Notes under the pieces: model-generated
What the model saw: only the letters and a program-made list of their open reading frames with translations
Databases searched by the model: none
What the model was told of the DNA's origin: nothing
Made by a program: the position numbers and the translations under genes
Origin: Acidobacteriota bacterium
Lineage (GTDB): Bacteria; Acidobacteriota; Thermoanaerobaculia; Gp7-AA8
NCBI GenBank assembly: GCA_019244185.1
Contig: JAFATB010000006.1
Coordinates: 62,001-126,000 of the forward strand
Length of the DNA stretch: 64,000 bases
Direction: 5' to 3'
Shown: piece after piece, positions 26,886 to 36,101 of the stretch
Numbering within the stretch: the first letter of the stretch is position 1
Layout of the letters: each line of letters opens with the position of its first letter

Positions 26886-28454
26886 TCACACCGCGCACAG
26901 CCACACCGCGTCGCCCACTTCGATGCGGAACTCCGGCGCGACGTTGCGCAGCACGGCGCCCCCACGCTCGACGGCGAGCACGATGCGCGCGTCCTGCAGC
27001 GCGAGATCGCCGGCGGTGCGTCCCGCGCACGACGCGCCGTCGACGCGGAAGATGCGGCGGTGCTCTTCGCGGACGCGCGCCTCGCGCCCGAGGAGGCGGG
27101 CGGAGAGCATCTCGCCGGAGACGTCGGAGATCGAGAGCGCGTAGTCGGCGCCGGCGCGGTGAATGTTCTCGACGTTCCGCGCGTGATTCACGCGGGCGAT
27201 GATCGGCACGTCACCGGCGAGATCGCGCGCGATGACCGTGGCGAAGAGCGTGGAGTCGTCGCTGTCGAGCGCGAGGATGAGACCGCGCGAGGTCGCGAAG
27301 CCCGCGCGCGCGAGGACGTACGTATCGAGCACGTCACCCGCGACGTCGACGTTCGCGCCCGCGCGCTGTTCGATGACGCGCACTTCCTCGCCGACATCGG
27401 TGAGCAGCTCGTGGACTTTGCGTCCAACTTCGCCGAAGCCGCCGATGAGGAACGGACCGCTATTGCGCAGCAGCGGCGTGCCGAGCATCGCCGCGGTCTG
27501 CTCCAGCGCGTCCGCGTCGCCCACGAGCTCGACGACCGCGTTCGGCTCGAGCACGGTGTTGCCGTGACAGCGCGTGTGCAATCGCGACCGCGACCACAGG
27601 CCGACCACCACCGCCGGCAGCTTCGCCTCCGCCAGCGTTTTCCCCGCGAGCGGACTCGCGGGCGGCACGCGCAGTTCGCGGCGCTCGAGTCCTTCGAGCC
27701 GATCGATGCCCGGCAGGCGCGGGCTGATGCGATCGCTCGCATGCGCCGCGAGCGCCGCGGCGACGATGTGCCGCGGCGTGTACGCGGCCGTCGCGCCGGC
27801 AAGCTCCATCGGCTTGCGATGCGATGGATCTTCGACGAACGCGAGGATCTCTTTCGTGAAGCCCATCTGCCGCGCGCGCAGGATCAGCGCCGCGTTTTCC
27901 TGATCGCGTCCGTTGGCGACGATCGCGCGCGCGTCGCCGAGGCGGCAGATGTCGAGCAGGTCTTCCTCGGTGCGGCTGAAGACGACCGGCTGTCCGCGCT
28001 CCATCATCGCGCGCGCCTGCGGCTCGTCGAGCTCGACGACGAGCGACGCCACGTTCTTCGCCGCGAGCCGCAGCAGCAGCGTCTCGACGGTCGGTCCGAA
28101 ACGGAAGACGATCACGTGGTCTTCGAGATCGTCGCGCGCGACGCGCGGCACGCGTTCTTCAAAGCGTTCTTCGAGGAACGGCACGAGGAAGATCGGAATG
28201 ACGAGGAAGAACAGAAACACGCCGGCGAACTGCACGACCACGACGAGCAGCACCATTGCCGGATGCTTCCACTTCGCGTCCGCGCCGTAGCCGGTCGTGC
28301 TCAGCGTCTCCGCCGACCATTCGAACGAGTCCCAGAACGAGCGCGGCTTCCCTTCGAGGCGCGCCATGCCGAGCTGGTACAGCAGCGCGGTGAGCACGAG
28401 AAACGCCGTGAGCGCGGCGACGAGCGCGAGCAGGCGTCGGGAAGAGCGCTGCAT
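26886..28454 (-). CDS. two-TM potassium channel with tandem RCK domains
   Basis: Encodes 522 residues. TM helices around 8-27 and 64-88 flank the selectivity filter TTGYG at 53-57. Two RCK units follow, each a TrkA-N Rossmann domain plus TrkA-C. The second has the nucleotide motif GFGEVG; the first reads FRFGPTVETLL and lacks the glycine pattern, so only the second may bind NAD or nucleotides. Having both RCK units in one chain makes a subunit that could build a gating ring of eight from four chains. ATG at 28454 follows a ggagg-like region and gives a compact N-terminus. Confidence 0.9.
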   Translation of the reverse strand: MQRSSRRLLALVAALTAFLVLTALLYQLGMARLEGKPRSFWDSFEWSAETLSTTGYGADAKWKHPAMVLLVVVVQFAGVFLFFLVIPIFLVPFLEERFEERVPRVARDDLEDHVIVFRFGPTVETLLLRLAAKNVASLVVELDEPQARAMMERGQPVVFSRTEEDLLDICRLGDARAIVANGRDQENAALILRARQMGFTKEILAFVEDPSHRKPMELAGATAAYTPRHIVAAALAAHASDRISPRLPGIDRLEGLERRELRVPPASPLAGKTLAEAKLPAVVVGLWSRSRLHTRCHGNTVLEPNAVVELVGDADALEQTAAMLGTPLLRNSGPFLIGGFGEVGRKVHELLTDVGEEVRVIEQRAGANVDVAGDVLDTYVLARAGFATSRGLILALDSDDSTLFATVIARDLAGDVPIIARVNHARNVENIHRAGADYALSISDVSGEMLSARLLGREARVREEHRRIFRVDGASCAGRTAGDLALQDARIVLAVERGGAVLRNVAPEFRIEVGDAVWLCAV

Positions 28455-28470
28455 GGGAGGATAGTACGCG

Positions 28471-29274
28471 ATGCATCTGCTCTGCTCCGTGCGCACGTGT
28501 CACCAGCCCCTTGCCTTGCGCGAGCGGATCTACGTCTGTGCGAACGGCCACGCGTTCGACGTCGCACGCAGCGGCTACGTGAATCTGCTGCAGCCGCAGG
28601 ACCGCCGCTCGCATGCACCGGGCGACACGCCGCAGGCCGTCACCGCGCGCCGCCGTTTTCTCGAACGCGGCTTCGCCGCGCCGCTCGTCGACGCGATCGT
28701 CGCTGCGCTGCCGCTGCGTTCCGGCGACACGCTCCTCGATGCCGGCTGCGGCGAAGGCCATCACCTCGGCGCGTTCCGCCGTGCCTACGCGATCGAAGGC
28801 CACGGCGTCGACATCTCCGTTCCAGCCATCGAGCTCGCAGCGAAGCGCTATCGCGACTGCACGTGGGTCGTCGCGAACGCGGACCGCTTCCTGCCGTACG
28901 CCGACGCGTCGTTCCACGCGGTCGCATCGATCACCGCGCGCCTCAGTCCCGAAGAGTTCCGCCGCGTGCTCGCGCCCGGCGGCGCGTTGCTCGTCGTGCT
29001 GCCCGGCGCCGACGATCTCATCGAGCTGCGCGCCGCGGTCCTCGGCGAGCGCGTCGAACGCGACCGCACGCAACGCACGATCGAACAGTTCGCGCCGCTC
29101 TTCACGCTCGAACGCCACGCGCGCATCGAGCATCACGCGGAGCTCGATCGCGACGCGATCGCCGACGTGATGTCGTCGTCGTATCGCGGATTGCGTGCGC
29201 GCGAGCGCGAGAAACTCGATACGCTGCGCGCGATGAACGTGACCCTCAGCCGCGACCTGCTGCTCTTCCGATGA
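28471..29274 (+). CDS. RlmA-like 23S rRNA (guanine-N1) methyltransferase
   Basis: Encodes 267 residues. An N-terminal zinc site (Cys5, Cys10, Cys23, His27) with CANGHAFDVARSGYVNLL is diagnostic for the RlmA(I)/RlmA(II) family; LLDAGCGEGHHL binds SAM. RlmA enzymes methylate G745 or G748 of 23S rRNA helix 35; which one cannot be told here. It overlaps the SemiSWEET gene (ATGA). GATAGT lies 5 nt before the ATG, another short-leader candidate. Confidence 0.9.
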   Translation: MHLLCSVRTCHQPLALRERIYVCANGHAFDVARSGYVNLLQPQDRRSHAPGDTPQAVTARRRFLERGFAAPLVDAIVAALPLRSGDTLLDAGCGEGHHLGAFRRAYAIEGHGVDISVPAIELAAKRYRDCTWVVANADRFLPYADASFHAVASITARLSPEEFRRVLAPGGALLVVLPGADDLIELRAAVLGERVERDRTQRTIEQFAPLFTLERHARIEHHAELDRDAIADVMSSSYRGLRAREREKLDTLRAMNVTLSRDLLLFR

Positions 29275-29531
29275 GCGAACGGTGGATGACCGCGATCGGA
29301 CTCGCGGCGGCGATCGGGACGACCGGCGCGTGGCTGCCGCAAGTCTGGCAGACGCTGAAGACGCGCAGCGCCGCCGATTTCTCGTGGCACTACCTGCGCC
29401 TCTTCGCGACCGGCGTCTTTCTGTGGCTCGTCTACGGCGTGCTGCGCCGCGACATCGCGATCATGGTGGCGAACGCGGTGACGTTCCTGCTCGTGCTCGC
29501 GGTGGTGTTCGTGAAGTGGCGGGGACGGTAG
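29271..29531 (+). CDS. SemiSWEET sugar transporter (PQ-loop)
   Basis: Encodes 86 residues, exactly the size of bacterial SemiSWEETs, with three predicted helices (about 6-22, 42-60 and 63-82). The first helix contains the PQ motif in GAWLPQVWQTLKTRS. These transporters dimerise to make a sugar pore. Translationally coupled to the rRNA methyltransferase gene by ATGA overlap; no functional link is obvious. Confidence 0.9.
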   Translation: MSERWMTAIGLAAAIGTTGAWLPQVWQTLKTRSAADFSWHYLRLFATGVFLWLVYGVLRRDIAIMVANAVTFLLVLAVVFVKWRGR

Positions 29532-29538
29532 GAAGTGC

Positions 29539-29567
29539 GGTCCGCCGCGCGTTTGACGCGGCGGACC
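29539..29567. terminator. stem-loop between convergent genes
   Basis: A perfect 11-bp GC-rich stem (29539-29549 with 29557-29567) and 7-nt loop lie between the SemiSWEET stop and the convergent msrBA stop. There is no long T-run on either side. Confidence 0.6.
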
Positions 29568-29576
29568 TGACACGAA

Positions 29577-30707
29577 CTAGTCAAACTTGATGGGCCGCAC
29601 GTAATGGCACGTGTAGCCGCCCGGATGCTTGATCAGGTAATCCTGGTGGTACTCCTCGGCCGTCCAGAACGCTTTCGCCGGAACGATCTCGGTGACGATG
29701 GGACGCTTCCACGCGCCCGACTTCTCCACCTTCGCCTTCACCTGCTCCGCGACCCGGCGCTGCTCGTCGTTGTGGTAGAAGATCGCCGAGCGATACGACG
29801 TGCCGACGTCGTTCCCCTGCCGGTTGAGCGTCGTCGGATCGTGCATCTTGAAGAAGAACTCGAGGATCTGCGCGTACGAGATCTTCGCCGGATCGAACGT
29901 CAGCTCGACGGCTTCCGCGTGTCCCTCGTGATGCTCGTACGTCGCGTGCTCGACGTTGCCGCCGGTGTAGCCGACGACGACGTGCGTCACGCCGGGAAGC
30001 TTGCGCAGCAGGTCTTCCATCCCCCAGAAGCAGCCGCCGGCGAGCGTGGCCGTCTGCAGGTGCGACGCGTCGGTGTGCGCGCTGCCCGTCACGTGCGTGT
30101 TGCTGACCGGCTTGATCTCGTTGTTGTGCGTGCTCTTGCCGAAGAGCGACGCGTAGCGGCCGTAGCCTTCCGCCTCGAGCCGATCGGCGGGGATGAAGCG
30201 GAGCGACGCCGAGTTCATGCAATAGCGGAGGCCGGTCGGCGCGGGACCGTCGTCGAAGACGTGCCCGAGGTGCGAGTCGGCGTGCTTCGAGCGGACCTCG
30301 GTGCGCGCCATGAAGAGTTTGCGATCCGTCTTCGTGGTGACGTTCTCGGGCGCGAGCGGCTTGGTGAAGCTCGGCCAGCCGGTGCCGGAATCGAACTTAT
30401 CGAGCGACGAGAACAGCGGCTCGCCGGAGACGACGTCGACGTAGATGCCCGGCTGGTGATTGTTCCAATACTCGTTGCGGAAGGCCGGCTCGGTGCCTTC
30501 GTGCTGCGTGACCTCGTACTGGAGCGGCGTCAGCTTCTGGCGCAGCTCGGCGTCGGCCGGTTTGGTGAAGTTGTCAGGCGACTGCGACATGGATCGAGTT
30601 CCTCCTTTGGATGCGTTCGCGGGGAGCGGCGCGGACTGCGATTGGGCGCAGCCGAAAAGGAGCACTACGAGAAACGAAACGACCTGGATGTGACGACGAT
30701 GGACCAC
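29577..30707 (-). CDS. MsrB-MsrA fusion methionine sulfoxide reductase, possible lipoprotein
   Basis: Encodes 376 residues. From the GTG at 30707 the N-terminus has a lipoprotein signal ending LLFGC (Cys20). MsrB follows ([19 protein letters not shown], active site [11 protein letters not shown]), then MsrA ([11 protein letters not shown]). Together they reduce R- and S-methionine sulfoxide. The order MsrB then MsrA is the reverse of the common MsrAB. Two starts have strong ribosome sites: aaggagg with 6 nt spacing before the GTG, and aaaggagg with 10 nt spacing before an in-frame ATG at 30590, which would give a cytoplasmic protein without the signal. Redox-active electron donors are not adjacent. 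Confidence 0.92.
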   Translation of the reverse strand: MVHRRHIQVVSFLVVLLFGCAQSQSAPLPANASKGGTRSMSQSPDNFTKPADAELRQKLTPLQYEVTQHEGTEPAFRNEYWNNHQPGIYVDVVSGEPLFSSLDKFDSGTGWPSFTKPLAPENVTTKTDRKLFMARTEVRSKHADSHLGHVFDDGPAPTGLRYCMNSASLRFIPADRLEAEGYGRYASLFGKSTHNNEIKPVSNTHVTGSAHTDASHLQTATLAGGCFWGMEDLLRKLPGVTHVVVGYTGGNVEHATYEHHEGHAEAVELTFDPAKISYAQILEFFFKMHDPTTLNRQGNDVGTSYRSAIFYHNDEQRRVAEQVKAKVEKSGAWKRPIVTEIVPAKAFWTAEEYHQDYLIKHPGGYTCHYVRPIKFD

Positions 30708-30747
30708 CGCGTGCCTCCTTGCACCGATTGAAACGAACGGGTTGGGT

Positions 30748-30759
30748 TCGAATATTCGA
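30748..30759. promoter_or_regulatory. 12-bp perfect palindrome upstream of msrBA
   Basis: TCGAATATTCGA is a perfect, AT-centred palindrome about 40 nt before the msrBA GTG, in a region where the promoter is expected. It is a reasonable operator candidate, but its centre also overlaps a possible -10 sequence and nothing identifies a cognate regulator. Confidence 0.35.
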
Positions 30760-30825
30760 TGTCGGAGGCGCGCGGCGGTTTCTCGTCAGGCGTTACGTCT
30801 CGGTCAACGCTGACAACCGTGCAGG

Positions 30826-31614
30826 TCAGCGCCGGCGCCAGTCGCGGTCCCAGTTGCTGCCGCCGCGGTTCCAGTCGTCGCGCGAGCCCTGCCGGTCGCG
30901 ATCCCAGCCGCGGTCCGAGCCGTAGCGATCGGAGCCGTGGAGCTGGTCGCGATCGTTCGGGATCACGAAGCCGCCGCGGTCATAGTCGGAGCTGCCGCGC
31001 GACTCGCGATCGCGATCCCAGCCGCGGTCGCTGCTGTTGTAGCCGCCACCGTTGCCGCGATCGTAGTTGTTGTTGCCGTAGTTGCTGTTGCCGTAGTTGC
31101 TGTTGCTGCCGTAGCCGCCGCGGTCGTAGTTGCCTCCGCCGTAGTTGCCGCCGCTGTAATTGCGGTCGCGGTCGCGATCCCAGCCACCGCGGTCGGAGCC
31201 GCCGAAGCCGTAGCCGCGATCGGAGCTGCTGCCGCGGTCGTAACCGCCGCCGCTGTAGCCACCGCCGCTGAAACGGTCGTTGAAGTTGCGGTCGTTGAAG
31301 TTACGGTCGTTAAAGTTGCGGTCGTTGTAGTTCCCGCGATCGAAGTCGCGTCCGCCGAAGTCGCGCTCGTTACCGCGGTCCCAGTTGCGGTTGAAGTCGC
31401 GTCCGTCGCCGCTCCAACTGTTGCCGGACGGCTCGCGGTCGAAGTTTCGTTCGAAACGGTCGGGGTTGAAACGGTAGGCGAAGCGGCCATCGCGCGCACC
31501 ATGACGGTACGCATCGGACTGCCAGCGGTCGCCTGCATTACGGTCGGGATCCGGCATCTCGTGCTCGGGATCGTACGACCCGATGTAGCGTTCTCGGTCA
31601 CGTGGTTTCCACAT
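30826..31614 (-). CDS. low-complexity Asp/Arg/Gly/Asn/Tyr-rich protein
   Basis: Encodes 262 residues from the ATG at 31614, which has aaggagg 10 nt upstream. The first 60 residues (MWKPRDRERYIGSYDPEHEM and on) are of ordinary complexity; the rest is disordered with tandem units NDRNF (four copies, about 15 nt period), GGGY, SNYGN and SDRGWDRDR. No signal peptide, no Cys. The composition resembles prion-like or RNA-binding condensate-forming tails, but no RNA-binding domain is present. Codon usage keeps third positions GC rich, supporting it as coding. Function unknown. Confidence 0.75.
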   Translation of the reverse strand: MWKPRDRERYIGSYDPEHEMPDPDRNAGDRWQSDAYRHGARDGRFAYRFNPDRFERNFDREPSGNSWSGDGRDFNRNWDRGNERDFGGRDFDRGNYNDRNFNDRNFNDRNFNDRFSGGGYSGGGYDRGSSSDRGYGFGGSDRGGWDRDRDRNYSGGNYGGGNYDRGGYGSNSNYGNSNYGNNNYDRGNGGGYNSSDRGWDRDRESRGSSDYDRGGFVIPNDRDQLHGSDRYGSDRGWDRDRQGSRDDWNRGGSNWDRDWRRR

Positions 31615-31721
31615 GAGCAAAGATCCTCCTTCGCCCGTTTTGTAGTGCAACAAACGCGCGAGTTTCACGCGCCGCAGAGGCCGCCGAATAGCTCTGACAC
31701 GCGCTTTGTTTTGCTCGTCTC

Positions 31722-32888
31722 ATGAAGAAGAAACGCATCCGCGAGATCGCGCTCGCGTCGCAGACGCGCATCGTGCTCACCGCCGCGATCTGGCTCTCGC
31801 TCTTCGCCTACGCGGGACGTCCGCTGCTGGCGGGCGCCGCCGCGGCCGGCATCGCGCCCGCCGTCGCGTGGATCGCCCTCGTCGCGCTCTCCGCGCTCGG
31901 CATTCTGCCGATGCTCTTCCGCCGCTCCGAAACGCTCGCACAGCGCACGCTGGTGCACTGGACCGGCTACGCGACGCTGGCGATCTTCTCGACGCTCCTC
32001 GTGCTCGTCGCGCTCACCGACGCCGCGCGCGTCCTCTACTGGCTCGCGCGCTGGCTGTTCGCCGCGCAAACCTGGCCGCTCGTCGACGCGCGCGCTCTCA
32101 GCCTCGGCATCCTCGCCGCCGCCCTCGCGCTCACGCTCGTCGGGCTCGTGCAGGCGCGCTGTCCGCGCGTGCGCCACGTCGCCGTCCGCATCGACGAGCT
32201 GCCGCCGGAGCTCGACGGCTACCGCATCGTGCAGTGGAGCGACGTGCACGTCGGCCCGACCATCCAGCGCCGCTTCGTCGAGTCACTCGTCGAGCGCACG
32301 AACGCGCTCGCACCCGACGCCGTCGCCATCACCGGCGATCTCGTCGACGGCTTACTCGACGAATTGCGCGAACAAGTGCAGCCGATGCGCGACCTTCGCG
32401 CGCGCGACGGCGTCTTCTACGTCACCGGCAACCATGAGTACTACTGGCGCGCGAGCGAATGGATCCCCGCGCTCGAGTCCCTCGGGCTGCAGTTTCTGAA
32501 GAACGATCACCGCGTCATCACGCGCGGCGACGCGAAGCTCGTCATCGCCGGCGTCACCGATCCGATGGGCCGCTACACGCACAAACAGGATCCCGACCGC
32601 GCGCTCGCGTCCGCGCCGCGCGACGCCGTGAAAGTGCTCCTCTCCCATCGGCCGCAGACCGCCGAAGCCGCGAACCGCCTCGGCGCGCATCTGCAGCTCT
32701 CCGGACATACGCACGGCGGTCAGTTTTTCCCGTTCAACCTGATCATCAAGCGCTTCCAGCCGATCGTCGCCGGCCTACATCGCGTGGGCGGGCTGTGGCT
32801 GTACGTGAACCGCGGCACCGGCTACTGGGGTCCGCCCTCGCGCCTCGCCGTCGGCGGCGAGATCACGGTGATCCAGCTGACGCGCTGA
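31722..32888 (+). CDS. membrane-anchored metallophosphoesterase
   Basis: Encodes 388 residues. Residues 15-145 hold about four transmembrane helices; the calcineurin-like domain follows with all metal motifs: SDVHVGP, GDLVDG, GNHEYYW, LSHRP and SGHTHGGQ. The arrangement matches YkuE/YaeI-type phosphodiesterases of the membrane, some acting on phospholipid or lipid A intermediates; substrate unknown. Its last 114 nt are antisense to the 3' end of the CHAT protease gene. Confidence 0.93.
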   Translation: MKKKRIREIALASQTRIVLTAAIWLSLFAYAGRPLLAGAAAAGIAPAVAWIALVALSALGILPMLFRRSETLAQRTLVHWTGYATLAIFSTLLVLVALTDAARVLYWLARWLFAAQTWPLVDARALSLGILAAALALTLVGLVQARCPRVRHVAVRIDELPPELDGYRIVQWSDVHVGPTIQRRFVESLVERTNALAPDAVAITGDLVDGLLDELREQVQPMRDLRARDGVFYVTGNHEYYWRASEWIPALESLGLQFLKNDHRVITRGDAKLVIAGVTDPMGRYTHKQDPDRALASAPRDAVKVLLSHRPQTAEAANRLGAHLQLSGHTHGGQFFPFNLIIKRFQPIVAGLHRVGGLWLYVNRGTGYWGPPSRLAVGGEITVIQLTR

Positions 32889-35800
32889 CGGCGCGGCGCC
32901 GATCGCCGCGAACGCGGCCCAACGGCGCGGATCGCGCGTCGACGCCGCACGCAACGCCGCGAGCTGCGCCGCGCGCAACGCTTCCGGCGCCGACGCTCCG
33001 CGCGCGAGCTGCGCGTGCAGCGCGCGCATGAGCGGTGCGACCTCATCGTCCGCGACGTCCCACAACGTGCCGACGATCTCCGGCACGCCCGCGACGAGGA
33101 ACGCGTGCGACAGACTCGTCACGCCTTCGATGGCGATGTCGCGCCCGCGCAGCGTGCCGCATGCCGCGAGCACGACGACGCGCGTCGCATCGAAATGCAT
33201 CCGCCCGATCTGCCGCGCCGTCAGATCGCCGCCCGTTTGCGGCGTGGCCGCGCAGATGAGCGCCGAACTGCCCGGCTCGTTCGGCCGCACGACCGCGTGA
33301 CCCGCGTAATGCACGATCGCATACGCCGGCGCGACGCCGAGGAAGCGCTCCGCGGTCGCATTGCCGCGCGTGAGGACATCGGCTTTGGGATACCGCCGCG
33401 CGACGAGGCGCGCCTCGATTTCCGCGTTCTCGAGCGGCGCCAGATTGGGATAGCGATCGACCGGCGCGGCGGGATTCGCGAACACGAGCGCGTTCCGCGG
33501 CGCACTCGCGTCGCGCGCGTTTGCACGATCGAGCGCGACCGCGTATACCGCCGCACTCGGCGCGCTCGTCAGCGTGTAGCGCTCGACGAGATACACGCGC
33601 GTCGCCGCGTCGTACAACGCCGCGAACGGCACGCGCTGCAGCGCGTCACCGGCGATCGTGACGAGTGTCGACGCGCCGGCGAGATCCGACGCGATCGGCG
33701 CGACGAGCCACTGATGCAGCCGCGCACCGGATGTTTGCGGATCGCCGCTGTTCGGCCGCGATGCGAGCGACTCGACGAACGCGTCCGCCGCACGCATGAG
33801 CTCCGCGCGCGACACCGGCATGGTCCGCAACACCAGGCGTTCGCGCGTCACGACGAAGATCGCCAGCCGGTCGCGCAGCGCGCAGTACTCGACGAGCGCC
33901 GTCGACGGTTCGAGTTGCGCGCGGATGTCCGCGAGCGGCGGCAGCGCGGTCGCTCGTTCGCCTTCGATCTCTTCGAACACCGTGCGCGCGCGTCCGCGCT
34001 CGACGTATGCGAACGCCGCCGCCGCATCGCCGCGGCGCAGCGCGAGCGCGACCGCTTCATCGAAGAGCTCCGCGCCGTCGCCGAAGATGCCGGGACGCAG
34101 CTCCGCGTCGTGCACGCCGGACCGCTGCTGTTCGAGCGCGCGGATGCCGTCGTCGAAATCGACGCGCGCAGCGTCGAGCGCGCCGAGCGCCGACTGCGCG
34201 CGGCCACGTGCGAGGAACAGCTGCGGGAGGACGATCGGACGTTCGGCGCGCTGCTGGAACGCGATCGCCGACGACAGCCGCGCGACGGCGCGGCGCGGAT
34301 CGTCGCGCAACGCAAGCGTCCCTTCGACGGCATCGACGTCGGCGAGCAGTTTCGCGCGCGCGGCTCCGTCGACGATGCGCAATGCCGTCGTCCGCGCGCG
34401 GAGCAAGGCGCGCGACGCGGCATTCGCATCGCTGAGATGCCCGGCGGCGGCAGCGTCGCGCAGGAACATCTCCGAGTCGAGTGAAGGATTGGGCGGCGCG
34501 AGCTGCGCCTCGAGGCGGATGAGCGCGCGCGCCCACTCCCATCGACCGCCGCGGAGTTCCGTGCGCGAAAGCGCCGCGAGCACGACACGCGCGCGGCCGA
34601 AATCGCCGAACGCGCAGCTCTCGCGCAGAGCGGCGAGTCCGTGCCGGCGCGCGAGCTCCGGCTGTGCGATGAGGTCGTAGTCCTCGCTGACCACCGCCTC
34701 CGCCGCCGCCTCGAACCCGCGCTCGCCAAGCGCGCGATGTAGCGCGACCGATTCCTGTGCGTGCGCGAGCGAGTCCGACCAGTGGCCGGCGACGGCATCG
34801 CACAGCGCGAGCTCGTACAGGATCCGCGCGGTCAGCGCGCGATGTCCCGGCGCGCTGCGCTCCTCGGCGAGCATCGCTTCGAGCATAGCCGCCGCATCCG
34901 CACCGCGGCTTTCGTCGAACAGCACGCTTGCGACGTAGAAGCGCGCATACCGCGCCATCGGGTTCTTCGCGCGCGCGAGCTGCTCCTCGGATGCGCGCAA
35001 CGCGCGCTCGGCGCCCGCGAGGTCGCCGTCGCGGTACGCGAGCCGTCCCGCGCGATACGCGAGCAAGCCGCCGATGACGCGCGTGTCGCGCGGCGCGCGG
35101 TCGAGCGCCGCGACCGTCTCGGCGAGCAGCGACTCGCCGCGCTCGCGCTGCAGCCACTCGCCCGCGACGCGCGCCTGCGCGAGCGATGCACGCGCCGCCG
35201 CCGCGTTGCCGCCCGCCATTGCCGCCGCCCACGACGTGAGCGACACCGCTTCGGCGAACTTGCGCGTGTGCTCGGGAAAGCGCTGCGCGAGCGCGCGCAG
35301 CGCGTCCGGCGGCAACCGATCGAACGTGCCCTTCACGCCGCTCCACGCCTCTTCATCGCTCGCGCGTTGCGCCGCGAGCCGCGCCCGCGCCTCGTTCGCC
35401 CACGACGACTGCGCGTCGACGTCGAGATACGTCCGCCACGCGTCGCGCGCGAGCGGCGTGAGCCCGAGCCGCTCGACCAGCACGGCGCGATTGAACAGCG
35501 CCTCCGCGCGACGCGGCTCCTGCATCAACGCGCGATCGAGCGCCGCCAGCGCCGCGATCGACTCGTCGTCGCGTCCGGTCGCGCCGCGAATCGCCGCGAC
35601 GTCGTTCCAGAACGCCGCGCCGTTCGTCGCGGGTGCATGCGCGTCCGCGAGCGCCGCCACCGCATGCGCAGGCGCATCGCCCGCGAGCATCGACGCGATC
35701 GCCTCCCCGCGCTTCGCCCCCGCACCGCCCGCCCGCGCCGCCAGCTCGTTCAGCGCCGATGCGCATTCGAGCCGCTCGACGTACGTCCGCGCCCGCGGCA

Positions 35801-35978
35801 GCATCCGCGCGAGCGCCGCCGCCGCGCGCTCGAGCAGCCGCGCATCATCGCGCGACGCCAGCCGCATCGGCACGATGCGCGGATCATCCGCCGCGAGCCG
35901 CGCCCGCTCGAGCGCGATCGCAAACCGCACGCGATCCGCCGGCAGCATCCAGGCGACGAGTGCGACACCTCCCACCAC
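32775..35978 (-). CDS. CHAT-domain protease with TPR array
   Basis: Encodes 1067 residues. An N-terminal hydrophobic helix (about 2-11, with the upstream codons extending it) is followed by a helical TPR-like region to about residue 700 (RAEALFNRAVLVERLGLTPLARDAW and similar). The C-terminal CHAT caspase-fold domain has the catalytic His894 in VHYAGHAV and Cys940 in VVLAACGT. CHAT proteins process partners in cell-death and secretion contexts. The GTG at 35978 is the only standard start before the hydrophobic segment, but the frame stays open upstream so the start is uncertain. The last 30 or so residues lie beyond the CHAT fold and overlap the convergent phosphoesterase. It lies 123 nt downstream of the caspase-like gene in the same direction. 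Confidence 0.88.
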   Translation of the reverse strand: MVGGVALVAWMLPADRVRFAIALERARLAADDPRIVPMRLASRDDARLLERAAAALARMLPRARTYVERLECASALNELAARAGGAGAKRGEAIASMLAGDAPAHAVAALADAHAPATNGAAFWNDVAAIRGATGRDDESIAALAALDRALMQEPRRAEALFNRAVLVERLGLTPLARDAWRTYLDVDAQSSWANEARARLAAQRASDEEAWSGVKGTFDRLPPDALRALAQRFPEHTRKFAEAVSLTSWAAAMAGGNAAAARASLAQARVAGEWLQRERGESLLAETVAALDRAPRDTRVIGGLLAYRAGRLAYRDGDLAGAERALRASEEQLARAKNPMARYARFYVASVLFDESRGADAAAMLEAMLAEERSAPGHRALTARILYELALCDAVAGHWSDSLAHAQESVALHRALGERGFEAAAEAVVSEDYDLIAQPELARRHGLAALRESCAFGDFGRARVVLAALSRTELRGGRWEWARALIRLEAQLAPPNPSLDSEMFLRDAAAAGHLSDANAASRALLRARTTALRIVDGAARAKLLADVDAVEGTLALRDDPRRAVARLSSAIAFQQRAERPIVLPQLFLARGRAQSALGALDAARVDFDDGIRALEQQRSGVHDAELRPGIFGDGAELFDEAVALALRRGDAAAAFAYVERGRARTVFEEIEGERATALPPLADIRAQLEPSTALVEYCALRDRLAIFVVTRERLVLRTMPVSRAELMRAADAFVESLASRPNSGDPQTSGARLHQWLVAPIASDLAGASTLVTIAGDALQRVPFAALYDAATRVYLVERYTLTSAPSAAVYAVALDRANARDASAPRNALVFANPAAPVDRYPNLAPLENAEIEARLVARRYPKADVLTRGNATAERFLGVAPAYAIVHYAGHAVVRPNEPGSSALICAATPQTGGDLTARQIGRMHFDATRVVVLAACGTLRGRDIAIEGVTSLSHAFLVAGVPEIVGTLWDVADDEVAPLMRALHAQLARGASAPEALRAAQLAALRAASTRDPRRWAAFAAIGAAPSARQLDHRDLAADGEARGRTPVAGAAVHVQPQPAHAM

Positions 35979-36101
35979 GAGCGCGACGCCAAGGCCGCGC
36001 CGCCAGTCCGGAAAGCGTGAGAAACGCGCGTGCGGAATGCCGGAAAGCTTAACGCCGAACGGAAGCGGAGGACCGCGGGAACCGCGGCCCTCCTCGCGCG
36101 C

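Noticed and set aside
30937..31725. Hydrophobic Val/Ala-rich frame on the plus strand opposite the repeat protein
   Set aside because: It is the complement of the NDRNF/GGGY repeats; the minus strand has the ribosome site and varied N-terminal domain.
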